In this document: piece by piece, positions 26,159-38,582 of the stretch
Layout: each line of letters starts with the position of its first letter
Numbering within the stretch: the stretch's first letter is position 1
Source: Toxonevra muliebris
Taxonomy: Eukaryota > Arthropoda > Insecta > Diptera > Pallopteridae
Direction of reading: 5' to 3'
Length of the DNA: 64,000 nt
NCBI GenBank assembly: GCA_963691655.1
Contig: OY829326.1
Span: 37,041,989 to 37,105,988, forward strand
Notes under the pieces: model-generated
Databases searched by the model: none
Seen by the model: only the letters and a program-made list of their open reading frames with translations
Told to the model about the DNA's origin: nothing
Made by a program: the position numbers and the translations under genes

Positions 26159-26970
26159 AGTGATGATTCGATACAAGATAAATACGAGTAAATACTCGAT
26201 ACTTTTCATTCGATTCAAGTAATTTTTTTACTCGATGCCATGCCGTAAGTATTTTACTTGGTATCGACAAAAACTGGTCAGTATCGGAGTATCGGATACT
26301 CGATACTTTTGGAAAACATTGGTTTATAAAACTGAAATATTGCTATACAATATTTAAGATTGTGAGTCGTATTGCAATATTTTACAGCAATTAATAATAT
26401 ATTTCAAAATACTACTGCAGAATTATTCAATATGCATATTCAAAATATTTCAATTCATATTGCAATATTCCAATGTATGAAAATATTGCAGTACAGTATT
26501 GAAGTTCTAAAAAATATTGCCCGCCATGCATGTAGAACATAATGTTTACTGAAACCTTTTCATTAAAACAAAATATTTTTTAACAAGCTATAATCTGTTG
26601 ATTAGTTTTCCTTCTATTATAAATTTTCTAGCGATTTCCATCTAAACATAATAAATATCATATACATAAGTTAACGTCATTTCTATATGATTCAGAGGTT
26701 TCCAGTGGAAATATCTCAAAACCATGATGTTTTGGCGAAAAACTCGTGTTGTGTAGTGTTAACCGTAGGTTCAACCATATGTTATCACAATTTGCCGCTC
26801 TGGCCTGAATGTGTTCCTCGAGAGCCACTTAAACGAAAAAAAAGTGTAACTTGTCTCTTTAAAGGAGTATTCGATACAAGTACATATTCGATACTTTTTT
26901 CCGATATTTTCGGTGGCATCGATACTTTTATTCGATACAAGTAATGAGTAAAAGTATCGAATCAACACTA
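26159..26970. mobile_element. hAT-like non-autonomous element, 812 bp, perfect 8-bp target duplication
   Basis: Flanked by AGCATGAG at 26151-26158 and 26971-26978. Termini are TAGTGATGATTCGATAC and, inverted, TAGTGTTGATTCGATAC (16 of 17). The 5'-TAGNG start and 8-bp duplication are hAT hallmarks. Numerous TCGATAC/GTATCGA subterminal copies on both strands look like transposase-binding repeats. The middle (26330-26520) is rich in ATATTGCAATATT-type motifs. No transposase. Confidence 0.85.
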
Positions 26971-26981
26971 AGCATGAGGCT

Positions 26982-27807
26982 ATGACAAATTCCTCTCTTT
27001 TTAAAATCTGCGATATTTTAGAACACCATTTTTGTGCTCTTTAAGTTTCTTTTCACAAGAGCTCAATATCTCTCCACTGGTCTTAGCTCCGGCTCCAGAG
27101 CTTTCTTGCCGTAGTGACATGATGCCAAATCGGGCCAAAAATATGTGGACACATTGTGCTTTCTTATGAAAAGAAGAAGTCTTTTTTTCAAACATTCTTT
27201 GATGTATATTTCGGTATTTATAGAGCCCACTGTAACAAATAACTGCATATAGCTTGCCATACTAGGAATTTTTTAGGAAATTTTGTCTGCTTTTGGATTC
27301 TAAATTGTTCTTCGACAATTCCTCGAAATCTGCCAGTACATACGTTTCGTCGTCCATTATACAACATCAATATTTTTGTATGAAATTCGATTTTAATTTC
27401 CGAGCCCTACTTTTGGCGTCAGAATTTTTTGCAGCATTCCTGTCTGGAACTTTTTGGACTTTGTATGTTTTCAAACCTTCCAAATAGTCAGAGGACTGGG
27501 CTAACCGGGCAGCTTTTCTACCAGATGTGTTTGGAGATCTTTTCAATATGTTTTCTATTTTCTTGGCTTTCCCAATATCATGCGGTCCTTGTTTTCTTCC
27601 CGAACCAGGTTTCCTATCGATGGTCAAATTCTCCTGAAACTGTTTAATAACATTGGAAACAGTTTGACGGCAGGCCTTCAATTCTTTGGCCAATTTTTTG
27701 TAGGACCAATTTGGATTTTTTTTTTAATTTTTAATAATTTTAAGACGTACTTCTTTTTCTTTACTCATTTTGATCAAACTCACAATAAACCAACATGTTT
27801 GTCATTA
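26982..27807 (-). mobile_element. Decayed Tc1/mariner-type element, DD37E group, deleted
   Basis: The minus strand begins MSKEKEVRLKIIKN at 27768, passes an in-frame stop, then shows a helix-turn-helix N-terminus (KACRQTVSNVIKQFQENLT) with a GSGRK motif, MDDETYV (first catalytic Asp), and FWPDLASCHYGKKAL joined directly to EPELRPVERY. That last join lacks the spacer between the second Asp and Glu, so an internal deletion removed it, and another deletion lies after LPG-region sequence. The motifs match the DD37E element at 40.5 kb. A weak ATGACAAA inverted pair may mark the ends. Confidence 0.7.
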
Positions 27808-28099
27808 AAAATAACAACTGACATATTCTTCAAAGATAACTAAATGAAAGAAATTTTTAAATTTTACACCCAAAAAAAATTATTGGGTAAAACGTGTGCT
27901 AAGATTTTTTCAATCTCACTCCTTAATTCTGAGTTGAAGTTTGCCTAATTTTAGACATTCAGTTGCTCTTTTAAGTTAAAGTTCCCAATTAGCTATTTTA
28001 ACTGTCAAAGCTTAGAGGTTTGAGCCCAGTAGGTTGACCGACCGATCTTTGAATACCCCACCCCATAATATGTCTTTTATAATGCTGTTTCCTATACCA

Positions 28100-29800
28100 T
28101 GAAAGGGCTCTGGAGCAATGTAATCCTTGTCCGCTTTCCACATAATCAGCTTTCTCATTTCAGATTGAATTTAGCGCTCAGCCTTATGGCGAGAATTTGT
28201 GTGGTTTTCGTTGCATAAACTTATACGCTGGTCCCAAATTCTAGTCTCGAGCCATCTGTATCCCATTTTACCGTATATGATTTAAAAGGGGTTATTAGTG
28301 TCCCACTATTCTCTGTTGTTAAGTATAACTTTGAAGTGCTTCTCGAAGTCATATTTCTTATTCATATCATCTCTGGGCTATCTAGTTAGGGGTATTAAGT
28401 CAAAGATGCCTTCTAGCTCCCTAATAGCTAATAGCTTTCCCTCGACCAGCGCCAAACCCGTGCCAAATATATTAGACAACTTTTGGCTGCCATATCTAAT
28501 ACATGATCCAGAGGCGTTAAATCTAACAATCCCTACATGGCCGCCGTAGGACATGTTCTCATAGCTCATGTGGCATAAGCACAGTCTAGCCTTTGTACTT
28601 TTGTAAGGGTGTTCCTCGTTGTAACTAGTTTAATTTTTTTCGACCGGGCAACTGCTGTAAGAGATTTAGTGGCTTTGAAGGCTGCATTGTTTATATGTTT
28701 TTTCCAGAGAACCTTGGAGTCTAGTGTTATTCCTAGATATTTAACTTCCTGTGTATTAATCACCACGATCACCACGTCCCCTAGTGCAATAGGTTTAAAA
28801 CGCGGAAGTTTTCTTTTCCTAGAGAAAGATACTCGTGCTGGTTTAGATGAATTGGTATTTAAATCTACTGCCTTGCACCTCTCTGCGTGAAGTTAAGTCC
28901 CATTTGAATAATATCGCTGAGAGTATCTACGTATTTTCCTCTTGCCAAATGATGACAATGTTATCAGTATAACCTTGACAGGTTATGCCTTTTTCCATTA
29001 GCACTGTGAAGAATTTATCGAGAGGTGATAGTACCCCCCTCCCTCCCTTTTAAACACTCCTTAGTGATTTGAAGTTTTATTATGCTTGCACCTTCTAATC
29101 TTCTTGCTGTTCTCGTCCTAAGCATTGAGATTATACATCGGGGCATCGTTGGTTCTTCTGTTTTCATATCTAGAGCTCTCTGGACAGCCTCGTGAGAGAT
29201 ATTGTCAAAAGCGAAAATTCTTCAGCTGATACAAAACAATAACTGTAGATCTGCCTGTTTTGTAAGGATGCTGACATGACACCCTTAGGTGTCCTTTTCT
29301 ATGCATTTGATCTAAAAAGGTTTTCAGTTACTTTCTCCATTCAACTAATTGCCCTGTAATATTTCGGTTCTGCATAATATTTCTTTGCTATCTTTGGTAT
29401 AAACGCCACTAGAAGGTCTTCCGCAAAATTCTTGGAATGAAACCTGTTGCTTCTTGTTTTTCTTGTCAGGTACGGCAGAATTACCTCTTTCCCTTTCTGT
29501 AGAAGGGCTATCTGCACTCAGTGATTTATACGGCTAAAAAATTCTAATTGCACAGGTCAGACAGGCTACCGAGCAAATGCTCTTTGCTATCTTCCAGTCT
29601 CCTAAGTTTGGTCTGTACAATTCCGAGGTGACCCTTTCACACTTTCGCAGCCATTTCTCCGGGAAAGTGCGTTCTTAGGACAGTTTTAGTTGAATGTTGT
29701 TTTATGTTGAAGTCTTTTTTTATCCTAGGTTTCTATTTCTTCCAATTCTGTTAACTTTCGGCTTGTTGCTGGTTTTCCAACTACTTAATCGTAAGCTTTG
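28100..29800 (-). mobile_element. Jockey-type non-LTR retrotransposon remnant (reverse transcriptase, RNase H start)
   Basis: Read on the minus strand in several frames: a KTGRSTVIVLYQL block, FDNISHEAVQRALD (about 29.2 kb), GGVLSPLDKFF and QGYTDNIVII (the Y-x-D-D box, here with Asn for the second Asp, about 28.97 kb), then VKYLGITLDSKVLWKKHI (28.73 kb) and an RNase-H-like GGHVGIVRFNASG (28.5 kb). Frameshifts and stops throughout make it inactive. Clade is judged by motif order only. Confidence 0.7.
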
Positions 29801-29961
29801 CAGACTAACCACCGTCATTTTAGCACTCGTATACCATCTCTAATTGGCTAAACTCGTTTTTTGTCACAGCTTATGATACGATATCGAGTGTTCTTAGTTT
29901 AATGTATTGGGATATTTTATTTGAACACACAACTTTAAGAGCATATTCCTTTTAGTTAATG

Positions 29962-30989
29962 TCGTGCTTCACTGATGGCTATTGAGCGCCATAAGGTCAC
30001 TCTCTGCTGGATTCCTGCACATTTGAAGGCAATATTGAAGGCAATGCAATAGCAGAAAAAATGTCCAGGAAGGACTCTGAAATGGACACAATTTTCGATG
30101 TGCGAACTATTTAGGAGAATAGACAAGTACTCTAACGCAGTTTCATATGACAGGCTGAGAGGAAAAGCGGGCTAAAATTTATATAAGAGCAAAAGTGAAA
30201 TAATTTAGAGTGTCAATGCAAGAATGGCATAAGTAATACGGTTTAGAGTGAAAATGAAACGCCTTAAAAGTAAGAGCAAAAATGGTATAACAATTCTTTC
30301 AGAGCAAGAACAGCATAGTTTTTTATTCCGTTTTCGCTCTGAACATATTTCGTTTTACTTTTGCTCTGAACATATTTCGTTTTGCTTTTGCTCTTAAGTA
30401 AAATTATTCCACTTTTTTCTGAAAGTAGAAGTTATACCACTTTTCCTCCCAGCCTTTCATATGATATATGGACTTACCTAGATGACTGTGACGGGCCTTA
30501 TAGCAAATTTTAAATAGGAAGAAGACAAATGTCCTCTTAGGGTACAACAAATCAGCAATATGTCTGTTCAAAGGAGTCATAACTGGGCATTGTGATGTTG
30601 TTCCAATGCTCTAGTGGTGATGTATTCCAACGAGTGGACTATGCCGAAGTTGTTCTGATGAAGAACAGACAGAATCGATTCTTTACTTTCTATGTCAATG
30701 TCCAAGGCTGCAGATGAACAGACTCCAATGTTTGGTGTCGTGCTTCTTCAATAGTCTAACATAGATAACGAAAGTAGAACTATCGGATCCCTTTACCGTT
30801 ATTCGGAGAACCAAATTGTTCAATAGGGACACTCCATTTCCCTGTTAACGGAAGCCGCGGTTAGAGATGTCCCAGAAATTACCTGAGGTAAACCACAAAG
30901 GACAATAAAGTCTCCGAGTGGAAGTGAGGATATATATACATACCTATACATATTCGCACATGCCTTCCAAACTTAGCCTAACCTATGTG
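29962..30989 (+). mobile_element. 5'-truncated non-LTR retrotransposon (RNase H and 3' end) with 12-bp target duplication
   Basis: Flanked by the perfect direct repeat TTTTAGTTAATG at 29950-29961 and 30990-31001. The + strand encodes HKVTLCWIPAHLEGNIEGNA (RNase H end) and then CRSCSDEEQTESILYFLCQC, the C-x2-C...H/C-like tail common in Jockey-type polymerase ORFs. It ends in CCTAACCTATGTG with no poly(A). It is interrupted by the fold-back MITE at 30151-30456. Confidence 0.75.
30151..30456 (+). mobile_element. 306-bp fold-back hAT-like MITE, copy A
   Basis: Flanked by TCATATGA (30143-30150 and 30457-30464). Ends are CAGGCTGAGAGGAAAAGCGG and an inverted partner. The body is built of AGAGCAAAAGTG/AGAGTGAAAATG units in the left half and their reverse complements in the right half, including a tandem 27-bp unit with CTCTGAACATATTTCG. 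The same element, inverted and also 306 bp, lies at 37516-37821 at roughly 95% identity by eye. Confidence 0.88.
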
Positions 30990-31001
30990 TTTTAGTTAAT
31001 G

Positions 31002-33950
31002 GGATTATATGACTCAGCCGCAGTGGGCTCTGGCAGCGAAAATTCTGGGAAAGTCAAAAATCTTACTTTTTTAGTGTTTAAGACTCGCTTAGTACAAATT
31101 TTGTACATCCAGCAGTTTTATTTTCGGGTCGAAAAGGTTGACTCCAATACTTACATTATCAATAACTACCGGGAATTTCATGGATTTCATACTCTAAAAA
31201 CGAGTAGCGGGTTTCATTAGGTTGGTTTCGTTTTACAGTCTTGATATTTCTCCTTTCAGCTAGTTGCAATTTTTCTTTTTTAATACTTACTTCTATCCCT
31301 ACATTTATAGGTACACATTTTTTTAATTTGGATATGTGATGTTAGCAACCGAAACTCTGTATTGCCTATAATTCTTGAGGCAGAAAAATTTACATTCCTA
31401 TTTCAGAAAAAAAAATGTAAATCAGTTAAATAAAACAAAAGAGATGATTGAAATTTTCAAACGAATTTCGTTTTAGTGGCAGGTTTCTTCTACCCGTAGA
31501 TTTCACAACCGAAAACACTTTGACGTAAGTAAGTTATAGCGATTCCCAATGTATGTGTGGGACGTTTCAGCGAAGGATTATGGGACCGTTTTATTTATAA
31601 TACATACACATAATGTACTAAAGAAAACCGGGAACCTTGAAAATGAGAGAAAATCCTTCCAATCTATTTTGTAGTTGCTGTTATTGCCACAAATTATGAA
31701 ATATTCAAATATTTAGACTTTATAGCATAGTAGTACATGTATGTATATACCTACCATGCCTCTTTATGGGCTTGGCTAGTCTATGATATGGAAAAAGAAA
31801 TTCGAATTCGACCAATCGAGAAGCAATAAAGGGAAAGACTGACCTAAAACACCAATGGATTTCTGAAGTTCTTTCGAACTTTTGTTTTGAAATTTTTTCT
31901 TTTTTAATTGTTTTTCAAATTCACGTTAAAATTGTACATAATTTAAATTAATAGAATCTCATTACATTGAAAATTTAAGCTAGTTTAAGATAGCATTTAA
32001 ATTATGATTAAATTGTATATTTGGAGTAATGAACGAACTATAAGATTTAAGGAGAAAATATGACTGCTATTAGAAATATAAGTACACCCCAAAAATATAA
32101 AAAACACACACAATCACTCACTCACACATACACACAATAATACATACACAGAAACATTTTCATAGTTAATTGATAATAATTACATTTATATATTAATTAT
32201 TGTATTGTATTTATCATAAATATTTACATATTTTATATTCCAACTAATTCTACATACTTATATACATACATACAATATATATACAAGATACAAATTAAAT
32301 ATATATATTAATTTATTAAACGCTTTTAACAAGCATATGAATTTATTCCTCTATTAATTAATTACATAATTAATCGATTAAATTTATTATATTATTATGA
32401 ATTATCACAGTTAAAATGCTTCAACAAAATAAAAAAAAAAAATTCCAAAACTCAAACCTTAAACTTCAATTCCAAAAACAAAATAAGAAAACGATAAGGC
32501 AAAATTCAAAATAATTTTACTTTAGCGAATTTATGTAAAAAGTAAACATATAAATTATTACCTATTTACATTATTATGTATTATTCTTAAATGAAAAATT
32601 TCTTTTTTATTCTAAATAGAGTAAAACCAAAAAACAAATTCAAATCCTATGAAATTTCATCATAATTTACTCGTAAACTCAATTCCTATACAAGTAACAA
32701 TATTGGCATATATATTTATATTATACATAAATACAATACATGCATACGCAATTCATATATATAAATAAATATATTTATATACATACGAGTATATGTAAGT
32801 ATGGTGTATGCAGATTCGCAACTCACATGCACCAAGAAGCAATTATTCTAATTTAATCGAGAAATAAGAAGCAAGCAAAAACAGAAAAATACTCATTGTA
32901 TTTTTGTAGATATTTTCTTTTTTTATGTGTAATAATAAATATTATATTTTTCTTCATTTCAATCAGATAATCTTCTCAATTATTTAAGTTGTATATAAAT
33001 TATTTAATTATTTTTATAGTCAAAATACACGCTGATCTCATTGCGATTTATTCAATTGTATCTTTTCGTTCTTATCTCTACAACTCTTTTTATATTAAAG
33101 TTTACATAAACGAACTTCTTTTATAATTTCTTATGTATATTTGTGTATTTATGCTTCAGTAAATTTTTTACAAGAAAATAACCTTAAAATACTTATACTC
33201 TTAAAATAAATAAGAAAACAAATAATTTATTCATGAACTGTTTGCTTTTTGGAGGGGAAAAGGTTTTTTCAGTAAAAGTGGATATGTTTTGATGCAACAG
33301 AGTGTGCATAAGTTGCCTTATCTTCAAGTGGAAAAGATAACTTCTTTTTTATTCAACTGTACCCAATTCAATTGTTCTCAATGACGGTGGTGTGTTCTAA
33401 AAAATATAGTAATTTTCCATTTGAGTAATAATTTGGTTTGTGTCATTGCTACAGAAGGTATGTATGTTTCAGCTAGTACAATCACCTTTTCAAATGCAAA
33501 AGTTTTTCACCATAAGTTGAAAAAAATGTTCACCATCAACGAATGAAATTGACAAATCACAATAAATCTTAACGCTTTCATCATTTTTGTGCTAATATTG
33601 CAATCATATGAGGACAAAACCTTTTATAAACTCAACATAAATCAAATTTTCTTCGTGTTTAAGTAAGGAATAGCAAATTCGACGATTCTAGTCAATGTTT
33701 TAAATACAAAAGACATTCAACTTTTGTGATAATCAGATTAATGGCGAAAATAAAAATATCATGTAAACGTTTTCATTTATCAGCAATAGATTTTAGCTTG
33801 CTGACAAGTAAAAATAATCAAGTGAATGTGTAATTTCACAGATTTTTAAAAAGAAGCTTACAATGTTAAAGTTGAACAAATGATTAAATTAATTGGGTGT
33901 GAGAAAAATCGTTTCGAAGCATTAACATTAAAGAATCGCTTTCAATTACG
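31002..33950. other. AT-rich intergenic sequence
   Basis: No supported gene. 32-33.2 kb is especially AT-rich with ATAC/CACA microsatellite patches. Confidence 0.5.
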
Positions 33951-33956
33951 CAAAGC

Positions 33957-34840
33957 GATATGGTTTGCTGGAAGGTAGAGCTGAGGCAGGTATCTTCTCA
34001 GATGAATTAAATTTGTCCTGTATTCTACGGTTGGGAAAATATGTGTCCGTCTATCAGGCAGAGATTCTGCGCTTAGTGCATGCACTGGATCACCTTATTG
34101 AGAATCTGGTCAAAGGCAAGAGAATTGTCATTGCCCTTGACAATCAGTCAGTGATTAAGTGCATACAGCGGGCACACATAACCTTTAGGTTGTCCAAAAA
34201 CTCAATCAGTTCGCTCGTGTAAACGAGCTTACACTGATGTGGGTGAGGGGACATTCAGACATAGAGAAAAATGAAACTGTTGATCTTTTGGTTAAAAAAG
34301 GTTCAACAGACGAATTGTGTGAGCCAGAACCATGCAACTCAATTGGTGATAGATTAATGGAGGGCCTGTTAAAACTCTGAATATCGTAAAAGGTGGGAGG
34401 AGGCCACTGACTGCAGGCAGGCAAAGACGGCCATGAAGTGGTCGTGCAGTGAGTCAGCCAAAGTTGACGGGCTAAACCGAAAGACTTTGAGCTAGCTAAC
34501 AGCGCTGACTACGGGTTACGGTCCCTTCAGGTATCACCTCAAGAAGATGGAACTCGTTGAGGATGACACCTGTAGGTTGTATCTAGAGGAGCTGGAAACA
34601 TCGGCGCACTTACAGTGCCAGTGCCCAGCGTTGACGAGCAGAAGGTTGGCAATCTTGGGACATCGATACGTTGATGAATCAGAGATTGGTCACCTGGCCT
34701 ATAAGGATATGCTTGCGTTGGCGCAAGATGGCAATACTCGGAGCATGCTTGTTTACGAGTAGAGGTATCAGGCGGTAGGGGATGAAAAGGGATCCGTCTG
34801 GGTCTGATTCGGCTAATGCCCGAACTAATAATAATAAGTG
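33957..34840 (+). mobile_element. Non-LTR retrotransposon remnant (RNase H and C-terminal tail)
   Basis: Translates as LEGRAEAGIFSDELNLSCIL, IVIALDNQSVIKCIQ, then after a frameshift LTLMWVRGHSDIEKNETVD: the ribonuclease H core with its D-N-S and GH-D-E/N-D motifs. Downstream LETSAHLQCQCPALTSRRLA is the Cys-rich tail of Jockey-type ORF2. It ends with (TAA)n near 34830. Stops and frameshifts make it dead. Confidence 0.7.
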
Positions 34841-34847
34841 TTTTCAT

Positions 34848-36776
34848 GTGGCTCCAATTGTATTCAAGTGATTTCAGATTTCAGATGGAAAAGAAATGGG
34901 GTAGGAAAAGGACAAAATTGTTATAAACAACTGGAGAAATGAGCTTGAATAATGTTTATTGAGAAAATAATAGCATAATTTAATGAAATTTCATAAAACT
35001 CGAAAACCTCATGTTGGAGTATTAAGATCATCTTTTCTTTTTTGGAATTCCGACATCATTTTTAATTTCAGCGGCCTGAAATATATAGAAAAAAGTTTAT
35101 CCGATAATATTGTTCCTCGTAATAACGATTAAAATAACTCAAAAAACTAACAACCCCCCCACCCCCTCCGTCCATAAGGAAAACTCCTGCCTACGGCACT
35201 AATGTAAACGCTGCTTGAATTTTATGTTTTTGCACTTGCCATGCATGTCTTCCATTGTAAAACTCTCTTTTAAAGTATAGCGTTAGACAAGGCGAATGTG
35301 AAATTTCATAGGCTGATATGGTCTCCAAATAACAGGTCGTCGATCCCTATTTTGATTAGAGCATACAATACTGTAAACCAATTAATTCAGATGAATGAGA
35401 GTTTGTACACATGCAAATTGAATATCTGTCAAATAGTCCACCTAACTCAGGCTATCCGAATAAAAATATCAAAACCTGATGAGGGAAAATTAAAATAGAA
35501 AACCTAAGTTATCTTGTTGAGCTAGTAAAACGTTTTCGGAAATAAAATATGCGACTGTTTTTTATTTAGAATATGCAAATGTTTGCATAACTGTCAGTTA
35601 ACATTAATTGCCACTTGATTTGTCACGAACAATGGCAATGTCAATCAAAAACTGTCAATCAAAGTGCACAGGAACAGGATACTACGCTCACTGTGATCAC
35701 AGCGTGACAATGACATGGTCCGAAATCTTCAGAACACATGCAAATTTTTTGTTTATCATCAAAACAATTTATACTAAAATAGATCCTTTTTTTTAGTTTA
35801 TCATAGATTTTGTTTTTTTATTTTGTTGCATAAATACGCGATTATCGCACATGCAGTGAGTGCAATTGTTACAATTCGATGCTAATTGGACGCACTCTAC
35901 TAACGAAAACAACAAAAACTATTTTCAAACACATACAAACGTAATAGGGTCAAAGCAGCTGGACCTACTTTTTTCCATTTTTCCACGCGCCCCAGCAATT
36001 CACCCTCCGCAAATCTCATCATATGTTTTTCAGTTTTCTTCCGTTGGGTTTTTCATTGAAAGCGGATTATTTTCATCATTTTGGTCCTTTTGTTCCCATC
36101 TCAAAATACTATACTGGACAATGAGTGGCAAATGTAGCATGCGCATATACTCATACTCCTGCCGCACTTACACTTACGTTAGTGTTCAATATTAAATGCA
36201 AAATTCTCGTACGCGATAGATGAAAATGTCTTAATCCGGTACCAATTATCGCAGGATGCATTCTAAACGTTATTCAATTTTTTGTTTGGCTTCTTGTAAA
36301 AAAAAAGTGGTATTTCTATCAAATAAATAAGGGAAATATTTTGTTGATAATAATTTACGATTGGAGATTTTTTGAAAACTGTAGCTTTTTTAATAAAAGG
36401 AATTTTTTTCAGTATATTGACGTGTGGCCAATATACTCTGACTGACCCTTTGCTAACCTTTGAGCTGAAGTGTGCCTTTTTGTTTTTTATTTGTATTTAT
36501 TAAATAAGAAATATATGAAGGAAACTATGTGCTTACATATTTCAAAAATTATAGATTAAGGGCCATTTTCTCAATGTCCGGTTAAGCACTAATCCGATAT
36601 TTAACCGAAGGTTTTTAGTAGTAGTTAGTTCTGATTCTATGCAGATTTTTTCATTATTTTATAAGAGTAGGGGAATTATTAAAACAAAAATCAAATTCTT
36701 TATGCACTCAGAAAAAATACTAAAAGTAAACATCACCACTCTAGGATTTTAGAAAAATATTTTAGGGTGATACAAA
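34848..36776. other. Intergenic sequence with a possible enhancer cluster
   Basis: No gene seen. At 35639-35661 two TGTCAATCA motifs lie 14 bp apart, with another CTGTCA at 35591; the second is CTGTCAATCA, the reverse complement of TGATTGACAG, the consensus composite site for Exd/Pbx with Hth/Meis. An unexplained 12-bp palindrome CTGTGATCACAG follows at 35691-35702. Confidence 0.35.
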
Positions 36777-36778
36777 TA

Positions 36779-38582
36779 CACTGGCGGTCACAAAAACCGC
36801 ACCTCCCACCAATTTCAGGAAAATGGTTTAAAATGGGACCTAAACCTGATTTTGTTTTATTGAATGTAATTTTTTTTTATATTCGGGAACAAAATTGCGA
36901 AAGAAACATCATACATACGCACAAATTTTAATAATTTTTAATTAAAATAAAAATATGGAAAAAGAAATTTCACGTTTTTGAGGGTATCAATTAGAAGTAT
37001 GTTAAAATAAAAATATTTGTTATTTTTTGAAAGTGTAAACTAAGATTAATTTGTTTCATAATAGAGTCATAAGCAAAATTGTTTAGTTTGATGGTGCCCC
37101 TCTCTTATCCTTTCTTATGGCCGTTATCTTGAATGGCATAGAATCGACAAGCATTTTAAGGATATCATTCGTTTTTTTTTAATACCAAACTTTTTTCAGA
37201 ACCCCAACAAGGGGTTCTTTATTCTTTGTAATGTTTTGAGCAACTTTCCGTTCCATTATGTGACAAAGGTGCACTATCGGACTTAAACCGCACGAGCTTC
37301 TTGATCATTCCCGCTAGTAAATTCGGACATCATCAAAAATATTTTGATTCTGCAAACAAATAAGAATCAATAATCTAACTTTTTTATTGTTTCTAAAGTT
37401 ATCAAATATCAAGCGTTAATTACTAACTAAACCTTGCCTATTTGGCGCGATGAAATGCCGCAGAAGTCGTCCGGAAAAATGACGTCATTAATGAGCGAAA
37501 GCGTACCACAATTGAGATGCTGAGAGGAAAAGTGGTATAACTTCTACGTTCAGAAAAAAGTGAAATAATTTTACTTAAGAGCAAAAGCAAAACGAAATAT
37601 GGTTAGAGAAAAAGTGAAACGAAATATGTTCAGAGCGAAAACGGAATAAAAAACTATGCTGTTCTTGCTCTGAAAGAATTGTTATACCATTTTTGCTCTT
37701 ACTTTTAAGACGTTTCATTTTCACTCTAAACCATATTACTTATGCCATTCTTGCACTGACACTCTAAATTATTTCACTTTTGCTCTTATATAAATTTAAG
37801 CCCGCTTTTCCTCTCAGCCTGTCAATTGGCTTACAGCAATTGCTCCACAAAATGTTATCCATATTTTTGGACGTTCACAGTCTCTTCAATAAAGTATAAG
37901 AGACCCAGATATTTGTGGCAATTCAAATTATCTGACTTTGTGGGAATTTGACTATTTTCACTACACAGTTAGCCTTGTATTGCTCTATATCTAGCAACGC
38001 ACGTACCGAAGATTAAATACGCATAGCAAATGGAGTTTGATTTGCCCGATCATATAACTTTTCTCGAGTCTACCAGAGTTCAATTGCTGTAGTTTTTTTC
38101 GACATTTATATTCACATTGTAATAGCTCTTTAGCTCAGTCCTTATTGTGACTGCACTTTTGAATCGATAATTTATGGTTCACTTTCAGGTTATGCCATTT
38201 TCTCTTGTATTTGTCTTCCATAGTCTTCTTGATCCTTTGTCCTTTCAAACGGGTACAAACTGCCTTTTTCTGGATCAGTCCAATAGCAGTAGGCATCAGA
38301 TTTCTTCAGGTATTTAACTTAATGACACTCCTTGATACCTAAGAACAAAAATGTCGACGTTCTGGTGACGCGACAATTGTTTATACTTTGCAGTTGTTTT
38401 TGGCACTTTTTCAAAAATTCTTCTTTTCGCCAAACAAGCGCAATAAAAAATGATACAATTTCTCTTAAATACATTAACAAGGGTATCCCCTTTACAAAGG
38501 AAGGGAAATTTGGGCTAAGTTAGGAAATGTTACCGAAATTGCAGCAGTATTGCAAGTGGTGTGGTTCTTGTGACCGCCAGTG
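36779..38582 (-). mobile_element. Degraded Tc1-like transposon with intact ends, interrupted by a MITE
   Basis: Inverted termini of about 26 bp (CACTGGCGGTCACAA shared at both ends, two mismatches overall) are each flanked by TA (36777-36778 and 38583-38584). Minus-strand traces of a transposase remain, such as LVDSMPFKITAI near 37.1 kb, which matches the Tc1 C-terminal LVDSMPRR motif, and KYGDNILW near 37.85 kb. Removing the inserted MITE and its duplication leaves about 1.49 kb, a normal Tc1 length. Inactive. Confidence 0.78.
37516..37821 (-). mobile_element. 306-bp fold-back hAT-like MITE, copy B (inverted)
   Basis: Reverse complement of the element at 30151-30456 with about 14 differences by eye. 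Flanks are ACAATTGA and TCAATTGG, a decayed 8-bp duplication (6 of 8). It lies inside the Tc1-like element, so it inserted later. Confidence 0.85.

Noticed and set aside
36560..36620. One-sided MITE-like end (CCATTTTCTCAATGTCCGG)
   Set aside because: Looks like a transposon terminus, but I found no inverted partner in the neighbourhood.
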